Source of the DNA: an uncultured Spirochaetaceae bacterium
GTDB lineage: Bacteria; Spirochaetota; Spirochaetia; Treponematales; Treponemataceae
Length of the DNA: 5,736 bases
Direction of reading: 5' to 3'
NCBI GenBank assembly: GCA_902766345.1
Contig: CACXDK010000181.1
Coordinates: 1-5,736 of the forward strand
The notes below the pieces were generated by a model. The model was not told where the DNA came from. It ran no database searches and saw only the letters and a program-made list of their open reading frames with translations. Both the position numbers and the translations under genes were made by a program. Positions 1 to 5,736 of this stretch are shown piece by piece (the stretch's first letter is position 1; each line of letters begins with the position of its first letter).

Positions 1-129
1 TATGAAATTATTTATGAAAATACCTTTGCCAATAAAATAAGCTCGTATTCTGAGGTTGAAACCTTGGGCGACTATTCCTGTCAGACGTTGAATAAAGATC
101 AGCTGCGTAAGCTGTTGCTGGAAAGTTGA
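1..129 (+). CDS. 3' end of an unidentified protein-coding gene (partial)
   Basis: An open frame enters at base 1 and ends at the TGA at 127-129, giving the last 42 residues of a protein whose start lies outside the window. The tail is polar and mixed in charge and ends in a Leu/Lys-rich stretch (DQLRKLLLES) that looks helical. I see no family motif and do not recognise it. The main support is position: it ends just before a promoter-bearing spacer, and the downstream genes share its strand. No strong intrinsic terminator follows it. A 6-bp AT-rich hairpin (122-127 with 131-136) overlaps the stop but has no proper T tract. That it is coding is likely but not certain, because only a short stretch is visible. 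Confidence 0.55.
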   Translation, partial: YEIIYENTFANKISSYSEVETLGDYSCQTLNKDQLRKLLLES

Positions 130-158
130 TAACTTTGTTTATGCCAGTGAAAATTTTC

Positions 159-186
159 TTTACATTTTTAAGATTGGATTTATAAT
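159..186 (+). promoter_or_regulatory. Predicted sigma70-type promoter for the small exported protein
   Basis: A -35 box TTTACA (159-164, 5 of 6 consensus) and a perfect -10 box TATAAT (181-186) are separated by 16 bp. Transcription would start near 193, giving a leader of about 33 bases with the Shine-Dalgarno at 211-217. A second TATAAT at 193-198 has no -35 box at suitable spacing. The spacer is AT-rich, which raises the chance of random -10 matches, but the pairing of both boxes here is good. Confidence 0.6.
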
Positions 187-210
187 TAATATTATAATCT
201 TTTTTATGAT

Positions 211-217
211 AAAGGAG
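211..217 (+). promoter_or_regulatory. Ribosome binding site that fixes the start at 226
   Basis: AAAGGAG is a near-perfect Shine-Dalgarno, 8 bases before the ATG at 226. An in-frame GTG at 217 overlaps the Shine-Dalgarno itself and so cannot be served by it. The ATG at 226 is therefore the better start, and it opens a classic signal peptide (MKK followed by a hydrophobic run). Confidence 0.8.
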
Positions 218-225
218 TGAAAATA

Positions 226-609
226 ATGAAGAAGATTTTTGCTTTGGCATTGGCTGCCTGTGTAAGCATTGCAGGAGCTTTTGCATTTGATGTTGGTTCT
301 ATCCGTGGTTCTTGGATAGATGAACGCTATGATGCTAAATGGACCTTCAGTGCAAATCAGATTGATTTGTACATAGCAAGTACAGGTCAGCATGTATATA
401 CATTTACTGATGATAATATTGAAGGCTTTAAAGTAAACATGCAGACTACAGGAGCTTCTATTTCTTTCAGATGTCCTGGTGCACGCCGCTACTATACTTT
501 TACAAAGCCTGTAGAACTTACAACAGATTTGGATGTAAACATTAATCCAGACTGGACTGACCTTGACTACAGAACCCGCTTTAAGTACGTAGAAGGTACA
601 ATGCAATAA
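226..609 (+). CDS. Small exported protein of unknown function (127 aa)
   Basis: The first 20 residues form a signal peptide: MKK, a hydrophobic core, and an A-F-A site that would be cut before Phe21. This leaves a mature protein of about 107 residues in the periplasm or outside the cell. An L-A-A-C tetrapeptide at residues 9-12 resembles a lipobox, but it sits too near the N-terminus for a normal lipoprotein signal, so I prefer signal peptidase I. The mature part is rich in alternating hydrophobic and polar residues and aromatics, with no predicted membrane segment and one Cys (83). The G-S-W near the start followed by short beta-like repeats (KWTF, IDLYI, HVYTF) is reminiscent of small lipocalin-like beta-barrel domains, but this is only an impression of the pattern. 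It appears to be a single-gene transcription unit with its own promoter and a strong terminator. I do not recognise the family and assign no function. Confidence 0.85.
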   Translation: MKKIFALALAACVSIAGAFAFDVGSIRGSWIDERYDAKWTFSANQIDLYIASTGQHVYTFTDDNIEGFKVNMQTTGASISFRCPGARRYYTFTKPVELTTDLDVNINPDWTDLDYRTRFKYVEGTMQ

Positions 610-621
610 TTTTTAAGACAC

Positions 622-656
622 AAGGCACTGTGGTTCTTGCTACAGTGCCTTTTTTA
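622..656 (+). terminator. Intrinsic terminator after the small exported protein gene
   Basis: A perfect 10-bp stem, AAGGCACTGT (622-631) with ACAGTGCCTT (642-651), closes a 10-base loop. It is followed by a run of six T (650-655) and a further T-rich stretch. It begins 12 bases after the TAA of the exported protein gene. The stem's A/T-rich outer pairs mean that it could also work weakly in the opposite direction. Confidence 0.9.
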
Positions 657-665
657 TTATATTTT
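637..665 (+). promoter_or_regulatory. Possible promoter overlapping the terminator, for the GH27 gene
   Basis: TTGCTA (637-642) and TATTTT (660-665) are spaced by 17 bp. The same TTGCTA hexamer at the same spacing serves as -35 box in front of thrA. Initiation 6-7 bases after the -10 box would fall at or next to the ATG at 672, which fits the absence of a Shine-Dalgarno. The -10 box is weak (4 of 6) and the region is T-rich, so chance is a real alternative. A shifted -10 (TATATT, 658-663) would give a 15-bp spacer. Confidence 0.35.
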
Positions 666-671
666 TAAATT

Positions 672-1997
672 ATGTATTCTAAAAATAATGTTGCCCCGCA
701 GCCTCCTATGGGCTGGAATTCTTACGATTATTACAATACAACCGTAAATGAAGAACAGGTTCGTGCCAATGCAGAATACATGGCACAGAATTTAAAAGAA
801 TATGGCTGGAATTACATTGTAGTTGACATCCAGTGGTCAGATCCTAATGCAGGAACCCGTACCGATGTGCAGTATGTTCCGTTTACACAGTTCTGCATAG
901 ATGAATATTCAAGGCAGATTCCTGCTCCAAACCGTTTTCCTTCAAGTAAAGACGGCAAGGGGTTTGCTCCTCTTGCAGAATATATTCACAGTCTGGGGCT
1001 TAAATTCGGCATTCATATAATGAGGGGCATTCCTAGAATTTGTGCCCATAATCACACAAAGATTTTTGGCACGGATGTTACTGCAGACCAGATAGCAAAT
1101 CCTTTCAGCATAAGCCGCTGGAATGGTGATATGTATGGGGTTGATTATACAAAGGCTGGTGCACAGGAATATTATGACAGCGTATTTGCACTTTATGCCC
1201 AGTGGGGTGTAGACTTTGTAAAAGTTGATGACATCTGCAATACAAACATGTATCCGTCTAATCCTTATTCTGCAGAAAAAGAAATTGAAATGATAGCGCA
1301 TGCCATTGAAAGATGCGGTAGACCGATGGTTCTTAGCCTTAGTCCCGGACCTGCTGTTATTGAAAAGGCTTGGCATCTGGAAAAATATGCAAACATGTGG
1401 CGCATTACTGATGATTTTTGGGATGACTGGACCTTGCTCAAGGCTATGTTTGAACGCTGTGAGGTGTGGCAGAAACATGTTGGTGGCGGAAACTGGCCTG
1501 ACTGTGACATGCTCCCTTTAGGCAAGCTTGGTGAAGGCTGGGGCAAAGGTTCCTGGCAGACTCGTTTTACTCCTGAAGAACAGCGTTCCATGATGACTTT
1601 GTGGTGTATTTTCAGAAGTCCATTAATGATTGGTACAGATTTGCCACAGTTGGATGAAAATACTAAAGAGCTTCTTACAAATAGGGAAGTTCTTTGGGTG
1701 CAGCGTTTCGCTAGGGATGCATTTCAGGTGATGAGAAATGAAAAACAGTGTGTTTGGGCTAGTTATGGCGGAGGATGCCCAGCTTCTGGAATGCAGATAT
1801 ATGTAGCTTTGTTTAATCTTTCTGATAAAGAAGATGATGTAACTATTCGGCTGTCGGAAATTGAAGGAATTCAGGCTCAGAATACCTATCAGGTACGAAA
1901 TCTGTGGGAAAAGTCTGACATGTTCCCTCTTGCTGGGGATACCCTTTTGAGCCTGATGGTAAAAGCACATGATGCGGTTTTGTTAAAACTGAGTTGA
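672..1997 (+). CDS. Glycoside hydrolase family 27 enzyme, alpha-galactosidase-like, cytoplasmic (441 aa)
   Basis: GH27 enzymes are retaining exo-glycosidases, usually removing terminal alpha-galactose or alpha-GalNAc. The N-terminal hallmark PPMGWNSYD is at residues 11-19. The nucleophile motif is FVKVDDIC (182-189), with Asp186 as likely nucleophile. The acid/base motif is WRITDDFWDDW (243-253), with Asp248 as likely acid/base. WPDCDML (275-281) matches the family's WNDPDML block. The TIM barrel occupies roughly residues 8-345, and residues 360-441 form a C-terminal beta domain containing a VALFNLS strand. There is no signal peptide and there are many cysteines, so it should act in the cytoplasm on imported oligosaccharides. 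Two sugar-binding places differ from classical alpha-galactosidases: DDCW is DIQW (52-55), and the CEWG loop is SPGP (224-227). Substrate is therefore uncertain. An in-frame stop at 666-668 leaves ATG 672 as the only start that keeps the hallmark. No Shine-Dalgarno precedes it. No transporter or other sugar gene is adjacent in the window. Confidence 0.87.
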   Translation: MYSKNNVAPQPPMGWNSYDYYNTTVNEEQVRANAEYMAQNLKEYGWNYIVVDIQWSDPNAGTRTDVQYVPFTQFCIDEYSRQIPAPNRFPSSKDGKGFAPLAEYIHSLGLKFGIHIMRGIPRICAHNHTKIFGTDVTADQIANPFSISRWNGDMYGVDYTKAGAQEYYDSVFALYAQWGVDFVKVDDICNTNMYPSNPYSAEKEIEMIAHAIERCGRPMVLSLSPGPAVIEKAWHLEKYANMWRITDDFWDDWTLLKAMFERCEVWQKHVGGGNWPDCDMLPLGKLGEGWGKGSWQTRFTPEEQRSMMTLWCIFRSPLMIGTDLPQLDENTKELLTNREVLWVQRFARDAFQVMRNEKQCVWASYGGGCPASGMQIYVALFNLSDKEDDVTIRLSEIEGIQAQNTYQVRNLWEKSDMFPLAGDTLLSLMVKAHDAVLLKLS

Positions 1998-2031
1998 GTT
2001 TTACTAAAACTTATTAAGTATACATGCACAG

Positions 2032-2060
2032 TTGCTATAATTACGTGAAATTGCTATACT
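2032..2060 (+). promoter_or_regulatory. Predicted sigma70-type promoter for thrA
   Basis: TTGCTA (2032-2037, 4 of 6) and TATACT (2055-2060, 5 of 6) are separated by the ideal 17 bp. A start near 2067 would give a leader of about 35 bases, too short for a leader-peptide attenuator of the enteric thr type. No T-box or riboswitch-like structure is apparent in the spacer. The -35 lies inside one copy of an 8-base direct repeat, TTGCTATA (2032-2039 and 2051-2058), and the second copy contains most of the -10 box. A perfect TATAAT at 2036-2041 is present but lacks a fitting -35 box. Confidence 0.6.
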
Positions 2061-2095
2061 TAGCGCATTATTTTATCTGAATAAAATTAATTATA

Positions 2096-2100
2096 AGAGG
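2096..2100 (+). promoter_or_regulatory. Ribosome binding site that selects the second ATG of thrA
   Basis: AGAGG ends at 2100, directly against an ATG at 2101, leaving no spacer. A second in-frame ATG at 2107 has a normal 6-base spacer. The second ATG also gives the usual N-terminus of aspartokinases, with the KFGGTS motif beginning at residue 5. The start at 2107 is therefore preferred over 2101. Confidence 0.7.
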
Positions 2101-2106
2101 ATGTAT

Positions 2107-4602
2107 ATGATTACACTTAAATTTGGTGGAACAAGTATGGGTTCTGCCCGTCGCATTCTGAACAGCGTTGATATTATGATCGGACGTGCCTCTGGGGATC
2201 GTATTTCTGTTGTTGTTAGTGCTGTGGCTGGAGTTTCTAATAAGCTTCAGGAGGCTATTGACGGGTGTGTTGCAGGCGGTTCTGCTGAAAATTATGTAAC
2301 GCAGATTAAGAATATACATTACGACATTTGTTCAGAAATAAAGGCAAGTGTTGCTGAATTTGACAAAGAAAGTGTTGTTGCAAAAATAGATGGAACTCTT
2401 AAAGAGCTTGAAAAGCTTCTTTCTGGTCTTGTTTCTTTCGGAGAATGTCCAAAGAGCGTTCACTGCCGCATTATGGGAATGGGAGAACTTATGTGTGCTC
2501 CTATTGTAGAAGCTGTACTTGCTGCTAAAAAGCAGAGCGTTCTTCTTCTTGATTCCCGTAAATTTATTTATACAACAGGCTCTCAGAAAGAGGGTGACCC
2601 TGATTATTCACGCTGTGCAGAAGCTTTTGCTCCATATAGAGAAGGTTCTGCAAATTCTGTACAGATTCTTTTGTTCCCAGGATTTATCTGCTCTTGGATT
2701 GGCGGTACTGGTGCAAAACCTGTAATGGGATTGCTTGGACGTAACGGCAGCGACTTTTCTGCTGCTGTAGTTGGTGCTTCTCTTGGTTCTAAAAAAGTAG
2801 AATTCTGGACAGATGTTGATGGAATTTATTCTGCTGATCCTCGCATTGTAAAAGATGCTGTTCTTGTTCAGGATATGAGCTATGAAGAAGCAATGGAACT
2901 TTCATTCTTTGGAAGCAAAGTTCTTCATCCAAAAACCCTTGCACCTCTTGCTGCAAAAAATATTGAAGCCTGGAGCTTGAACAGCCACAATCCTGCTGCC
3001 AGAGGAACCCGCATTGGTAAAGGTCCTTTTGAAAGCGAAAAGAAAGCTGGTCCTGTACGCGGCATAAGCTGTCTTAAAGACTGTGCAATGGTTTCTGTAA
3101 GCGGTTCTGGCATGAAGGGACGCAAAGGCATGGCTACACGCATTTTCTCTGCTGTAAGTAATGCTGGCATTTCCATTCTGCTTATTACTCAGTCTTCTTC
3201 TGAATATACACTTTCCTTCTGTGTTCGCAAGGAATTTGCAAATCGTGTTCAGGATGTTCTTAAAAGTGAATTTGCTCTTGAAATTGCAGGTAAACTTGTA
3301 AATCAGATTGATGTACGTCCAGACTGTGCTATTGTTTCTATTATTGGCGATGCAATGAAGGAAAAACGTGGTGTTGCAGGTACCTTCTTTAATGCAATTG
3401 CTACTCGTGACATTAACATTATGGCTATTGCACAGGGAGCTGGTGAGCGTTCAATTTCTGCTGTAATTAATGCTGCTGACGGTGATACGGCTGTACGCAT
3501 TGTTCATAAATTCTTCTTTAATACTGTTCAGACAATTCAGGTTTATGCATTCGGTGCAGGAACTATTGGCGGAACAATGCTTGATCAGATTTACGAACAG
3601 CAGAAGTCTCTTCTTGCACAGGGAATTGATATTCGCGTAATGGCAATTGCAAACATTGACGGTATGATTTTCAATGCTCATGGAATTGACTTGAAAGACT
3701 GGCGTGAACAGGTTAAGAAAGACGGAGAAAAGACAGACCTTGACCACATTCTTGAGTTTGTCCGCTATACAAAGCCTCTTAATCCTATATTTGTTGACTG
3801 TACTGCAAGCTACGATTTGCCAGAACGCTATATAGACATTCTTAAAGCTGGCATGAACATTGCAACTCCTAACAAGCGTGCAAACTCTATGAGCATGGAT
3901 TTTTACCGCAAGTTGCGTGAGACTGCAAATGAAATGCATGTGCGCTTCCTTTATGAAACAAACGTTGGTGCTGGACTTCCTATTATTGATACTCTTCAGA
4001 ACTTGTTTAAGTCTGGAGACCGCCTTACAGCCTTTAATGGAATTATGTCTGGTTCTCTCAGTTACATTTTTGGACGCCTTGATGAAGGTGCTAAGTTTAG
4101 TGAAGCTGTTCTTCAGGCAAAGGAACTTCGCTATACAGAGCCAGATCCTCGCGATGACCTTAAGGGAACAGACGTTGCACGTAAGGCTTTGATTATTGCC
4201 CGTGAAGCTGGAATGGATATAGAAATTGAAGACATTCAGATGAATTCTATCTTCCCAGAAGGATTCAGTCTTGAAGGTTCTACAGAAGAGTTCCTTAAGA
4301 AACTGCCAGAACTTGATGATTATTTTGATAAGAAAATGGCAGCTCTTAAAAAAGAAAATAAAGTACTCCGCATGGGTGCAAGCATTAAAGACGGAAAAGT
4401 CAGCGTAGGAATGCTTGAAGTAGGACCTGAAGATCCATTGTACGGTGTACGCGGTGGAGAAAATGCCTTTGTATTTACAACAGCACGTTACACTCCAATT
4501 CCTTTGACTGTTCGCGGTTATGGTGCTGGTGCTGGTGTTACAGCTGCTGGCGTATTTGGTGACATTTTGCGTACTGTAAGCTGGAATATGTCCAGTTTCT
4601 AA
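2107..4602 (+). CDS. thrA: Bifunctional aspartokinase / homoserine dehydrogenase (831 aa)
   Basis: The enzyme phosphorylates aspartate and later reduces aspartate semialdehyde to homoserine, steps one and three of the cytoplasmic threonine/methionine route. Residue numbers count from ATG 2107. The kinase domain (1 to about 300) shows KFGGTS (5-10), VVSAVAGVSN (36-45), GRNGSD (211-216) and WTDVDGIYSADPR (234-246). Two ACT-type regulatory segments follow: the first around 318-400 with SVSGSGMKG and ITQSSSEYT, the second around 405-470. Both are close to those of threonine-sensitive ThrA, so feedback by threonine is likely. The dehydrogenase part starts at about 478 with the nucleotide-binding FGAGTIGG (482-489). 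It continues through Lys590 in PNKRANS, ETNVGAGLP (617-625) and GIMSGSLSYIFG (645-656). The block PDPRDDLKGTDVARK (679-693) carries the likely catalytic Asp689 and Lys693. Length is close to E. coli ThrA (820 aa). All motifs look intact. It probably forms an operon with the gene 16 bases downstream. Confidence 0.96.
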   Translation: MITLKFGGTSMGSARRILNSVDIMIGRASGDRISVVVSAVAGVSNKLQEAIDGCVAGGSAENYVTQIKNIHYDICSEIKASVAEFDKESVVAKIDGTLKELEKLLSGLVSFGECPKSVHCRIMGMGELMCAPIVEAVLAAKKQSVLLLDSRKFIYTTGSQKEGDPDYSRCAEAFAPYREGSANSVQILLFPGFICSWIGGTGAKPVMGLLGRNGSDFSAAVVGASLGSKKVEFWTDVDGIYSADPRIVKDAVLVQDMSYEEAMELSFFGSKVLHPKTLAPLAAKNIEAWSLNSHNPAARGTRIGKGPFESEKKAGPVRGISCLKDCAMVSVSGSGMKGRKGMATRIFSAVSNAGISILLITQSSSEYTLSFCVRKEFANRVQDVLKSEFALEIAGKLVNQIDVRPDCAIVSIIGDAMKEKRGVAGTFFNAIATRDINIMAIAQGAGERSISAVINAADGDTAVRIVHKFFFNTVQTIQVYAFGAGTIGGTMLDQIYEQQKSLLAQGIDIRVMAIANIDGMIFNAHGIDLKDWREQVKKDGEKTDLDHILEFVRYTKPLNPIFVDCTASYDLPERYIDILKAGMNIATPNKRANSMSMDFYRKLRETANEMHVRFLYETNVGAGLPIIDTLQNLFKSGDRLTAFNGIMSGSLSYIFGRLDEGAKFSEAVLQAKELRYTEPDPRDDLKGTDVARKALIIAREAGMDIEIEDIQMNSIFPEGFSLEGSTEEFLKKLPELDDYFDKKMAALKKENKVLRMGASIKDGKVSVGMLEVGPEDPLYGVRGGENAFVFTTARYTPIPLTVRGYGAGAGVTAAGVFGDILRTVSWNMSSF

Positions 4603-4605
4603 AAT

Positions 4606-4612
4606 AGGCAGG
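4606..4612 (+). promoter_or_regulatory. Ribosome binding site supporting a TTG start at 4619
   Basis: AGGCAGG lies 6 bases before TTG 4619 and 3 bases after the thrA stop. The TTG opens MVVVLKKD, which matches the N-terminus of T. maritima-type DAHP synthase (MIVVLK). No ATG occurs in this frame before residue 115, well inside the conserved catalytic domain. The rare TTG start is therefore well supported. Confidence 0.8.
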
Positions 4613-4618
4613 TGCTAA

Positions 4619-5736
4619 TTGGTTGTAGTTCTTAAGAAAGACATTTCTGAAAACCAGAAGAACGGCATACGAGACTTTCTTGTTCAGAAGAATTTTAAGG
4701 TGAATGAGATTGTCGGAGAAGAAGATACTGTTATTGCCGCTGTCGGCAGACATTCTGTTGACAAGGTTGAAGTTGAAGCTCTTCCTGGTGTGTATGCCGT
4801 AATTCCTATCAGTAAACCATATAAGCTTGCAAGCCGTGAGTTTAAAAGGGAAAATACTATTGTAGAAGTGCCTAACAGGCGTGGACAGAAAATCCGCATT
4901 GGAGGAAACAGGGTTGTTGCAATTGCTGGTCCTCGTGCAGTAGAAAGCCGTGAGCAGATTATGGAAACGGCTGCGGCTGTTGCTGCAAGCGGTGCTGTCA
5001 TGCTTAGAGGCGGTGCTTACGAGCCTAATTCTTCTCCTTATAAATTTCAGGGGCTTGGCGAACAGGCTTTGAAATATCTGAAAGAAGCTGGTGACAAATA
5101 TGGTCTTCCGATTGTAACGGAAATTCTTTCTCCTGAACTTATTCCTGTAATGCAGGATTATGTTGATGTGTACCAGATTGGTGCACGCAACATGCAGGAT
5201 TTTAATCTGCTTAAAAAAGTTGGTGCTACAGGAAAGCCTGTTATTTTGCGCCGAAGTCATTCTGCAACTCTTGAAGAACTGCTTATGTCGGCAGAATATC
5301 TGCTTTCTTCTGGTACCGATAATGTCATTCTTTGTGAACGCGGAATAAGGACTTTTGAGCCTTCTACACGTAATACATTGGATCTTTCGGCTGTACCTAT
5401 GCTCAGGGCTCTTACACATCTTCCTATTATTGTAGATCCAAGTCATTCGCTTTCTGTTCGTGACAGTGTAAGTTCTATGGGACTTGCTGCAATTGCATCT
5501 GGTGCAGACGGCTTGATGCTTGAAGTACACAGTCATCCGGAGAAGGCTTTAGTTGATGGTGCTTCTTCAATGATGCCTGCACAGTTTGATAAGATGATGC
5601 ATGATATTGAAGCTCTTGCTCCTGTAATGGGCAAAGCCGTTGCACATATCCGTGAGGAAAAACGCGAGAAGGTTGTTTGTGCTTATAGTGGAAAGCGCGG
5701 TGCGTATGCAGAACAGGCTATAAGCAGATATTTTGA
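4619..5736 (+). CDS. aroF: DAHP-synthase-like / prephenate dehydratase fusion, 5' part (partial, 372 aa visible)
   Basis: The frame starts at TTG 4619 and stays open to the window end. Residues 1 to about 70 are the ferredoxin-like regulatory domain of T. maritima-type DAHP synthase, followed by its SKPYKLASREF linker (65-75). Residues 98-335 are the catalytic barrel, with LRGGAY (129-134), FQGLGE (143-148), QIGARN (186-191), ILCERGIRTFE (237-247), VDPSHS (272-277) and EVH (302-304). DAHP synthase joins PEP and erythrose 4-phosphate, the first step to aromatic amino acids. Key positions are changed: AGPC is AGPR (Arg106), KPRT is EPNS (135-138), and the Lys of LKRG is Arg211. His276, Glu302 and Asp313, the other expected metal ligands, remain. 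After a charged linker (about 336-350), residues 351-372 (VVCAYSGKRGAYAEQAISRYF) match a prephenate dehydratase N-terminus, the enzyme making phenylpyruvate. The gene follows thrA by 16 bases. The DAHP synthase family is certain. Its activity is doubtful, and the second domain is likely but truncated by the window. Confidence 0.88.
   Translation, partial: MVVVLKKDISENQKNGIRDFLVQKNFKVNEIVGEEDTVIAAVGRHSVDKVEVEALPGVYAVIPISKPYKLASREFKRENTIVEVPNRRGQKIRIGGNRVVAIAGPRAVESREQIMETAAAVAASGAVMLRGGAYEPNSSPYKFQGLGEQALKYLKEAGDKYGLPIVTEILSPELIPVMQDYVDVYQIGARNMQDFNLLKKVGATGKPVILRRSHSATLEELLMSAEYLLSSGTDNVILCERGIRTFEPSTRNTLDLSAVPMLRALTHLPIIVDPSHSLSVRDSVSSMGLAAIASGADGLMLEVHSHPEKALVDGASSMMPAQFDKMMHDIEALAPVMGKAVAHIREEKREKVVCAYSGKRGAYAEQAISRYF

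Noticed and set aside
122..158. AT-rich hairpin at 122-136 and palindrome GAAAATTTTC at 149-158 as terminator or operator
   Set aside because: The first is a 6-bp weak stem overlapping the stop codon. The second is a simple A/T palindrome expected by chance in this spacer. Neither has supporting context.
942..1970. Reverse-strand open frames opposite the GH27 gene
   Set aside because: Their translations are low-complexity with no recognisable domain, and the + strand frame carries all GH27 motifs.
1984..2012. Hairpins around the GH27 stop (TAAAACT with AGTTTTA, and AGTTTT with AAAACT) as a terminator
   Set aside because: The stems are short, A/T only apart from one G-C pair, mutually exclusive, and not followed by a T tract.
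2061..2100. thr-type attenuator or riboswitch before thrA
   Set aside because: The predicted leader is only about 35 bases, with no leader peptide rich in Thr/Ile codons and no stem-loop plus T run.
2101..2106. First ATG at 2101 as the thrA start
   Set aside because: The Shine-Dalgarno AGAGG abuts this ATG with no spacer. The ATG at 2107 has normal spacing and gives the usual aspartokinase N-terminus.
4538..5536. Long reverse-strand open frame (332 codons)
   Set aside because: It lies antisense to the well-supported DAHP synthase-like gene and the end of thrA. Its translation is rich in Cys, Asn, Arg and Ser with no motif, as expected for a shadow frame.
1..5736. CRISPR arrays, tRNA or rRNA genes, insertion sequences, phage or defence genes
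   Set aside because: No regularly spaced repeats, tRNA-like folds, transposase motifs or terminal inverted repeats were seen. Nearly all of the window is explained by metabolic genes.

Overview
The window is moderately AT-rich and densely coded, and every supported gene lies on the + strand. It holds, in order: the 3' end of an unidentified gene, a small exported protein, a cytoplasmic GH27 glycosidase, a complete bifunctional aspartokinase/homoserine dehydrogenase (thrA), and the 5' part of a gene encoding a DAHP-synthase-like protein that runs without a stop into the start of a prephenate dehydratase domain. The gene mix, AT-rich spacers and small secreted orphan protein would fit a host-associated, carbohydrate-fermenting bacterium. 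A gut or rumen Treponema is my best guess from overall resemblance. Nothing here (no rRNA, no diagnostic marker) proves it.

Region by region: 1-129 is the tail of a gene with no recognisable family. 130-225 carries a good sigma70-type promoter (TTTACA, 16 bp, TATAAT) and a strong Shine-Dalgarno for the 127-residue exported protein at 226-609. That gene is closed by a clear intrinsic terminator (622-656). The GH27 gene (672-1997) starts only about 16 bases after the terminator's T tract and has no Shine-Dalgarno. A plausible promoter overlaps the terminator and would give a leaderless mRNA. The 1998-2100 spacer has no convincing terminator but contains a strong promoter (TTGCTA, 17 bp, TATACT) for thrA. 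The last gene begins with TTG 16 bases after thrA and is very likely co-transcribed with it.

Functionally, thrA catalyses the first and third steps of the aspartate pathway towards threonine and methionine. The following gene belongs to aromatic amino acid synthesis. Its first part matches the T. maritima/Bacillus type of DAHP synthase along its length, including the N-terminal ferredoxin-like regulatory domain. However, several residues that are near-invariant in working enzymes are changed: the metal-binding Cys is Arg, the KPRT motif is EPNS, and the Lys of the LKRG motif is Arg. The chain then enters a prephenate dehydratase N-terminus. The most interesting reading of the window is that a catalytically altered, possibly inactive, DAHP synthase domain has been fused to prephenate dehydratase, perhaps as a regulatory module. 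The second domain is cut by the window edge, so the full architecture cannot be seen.
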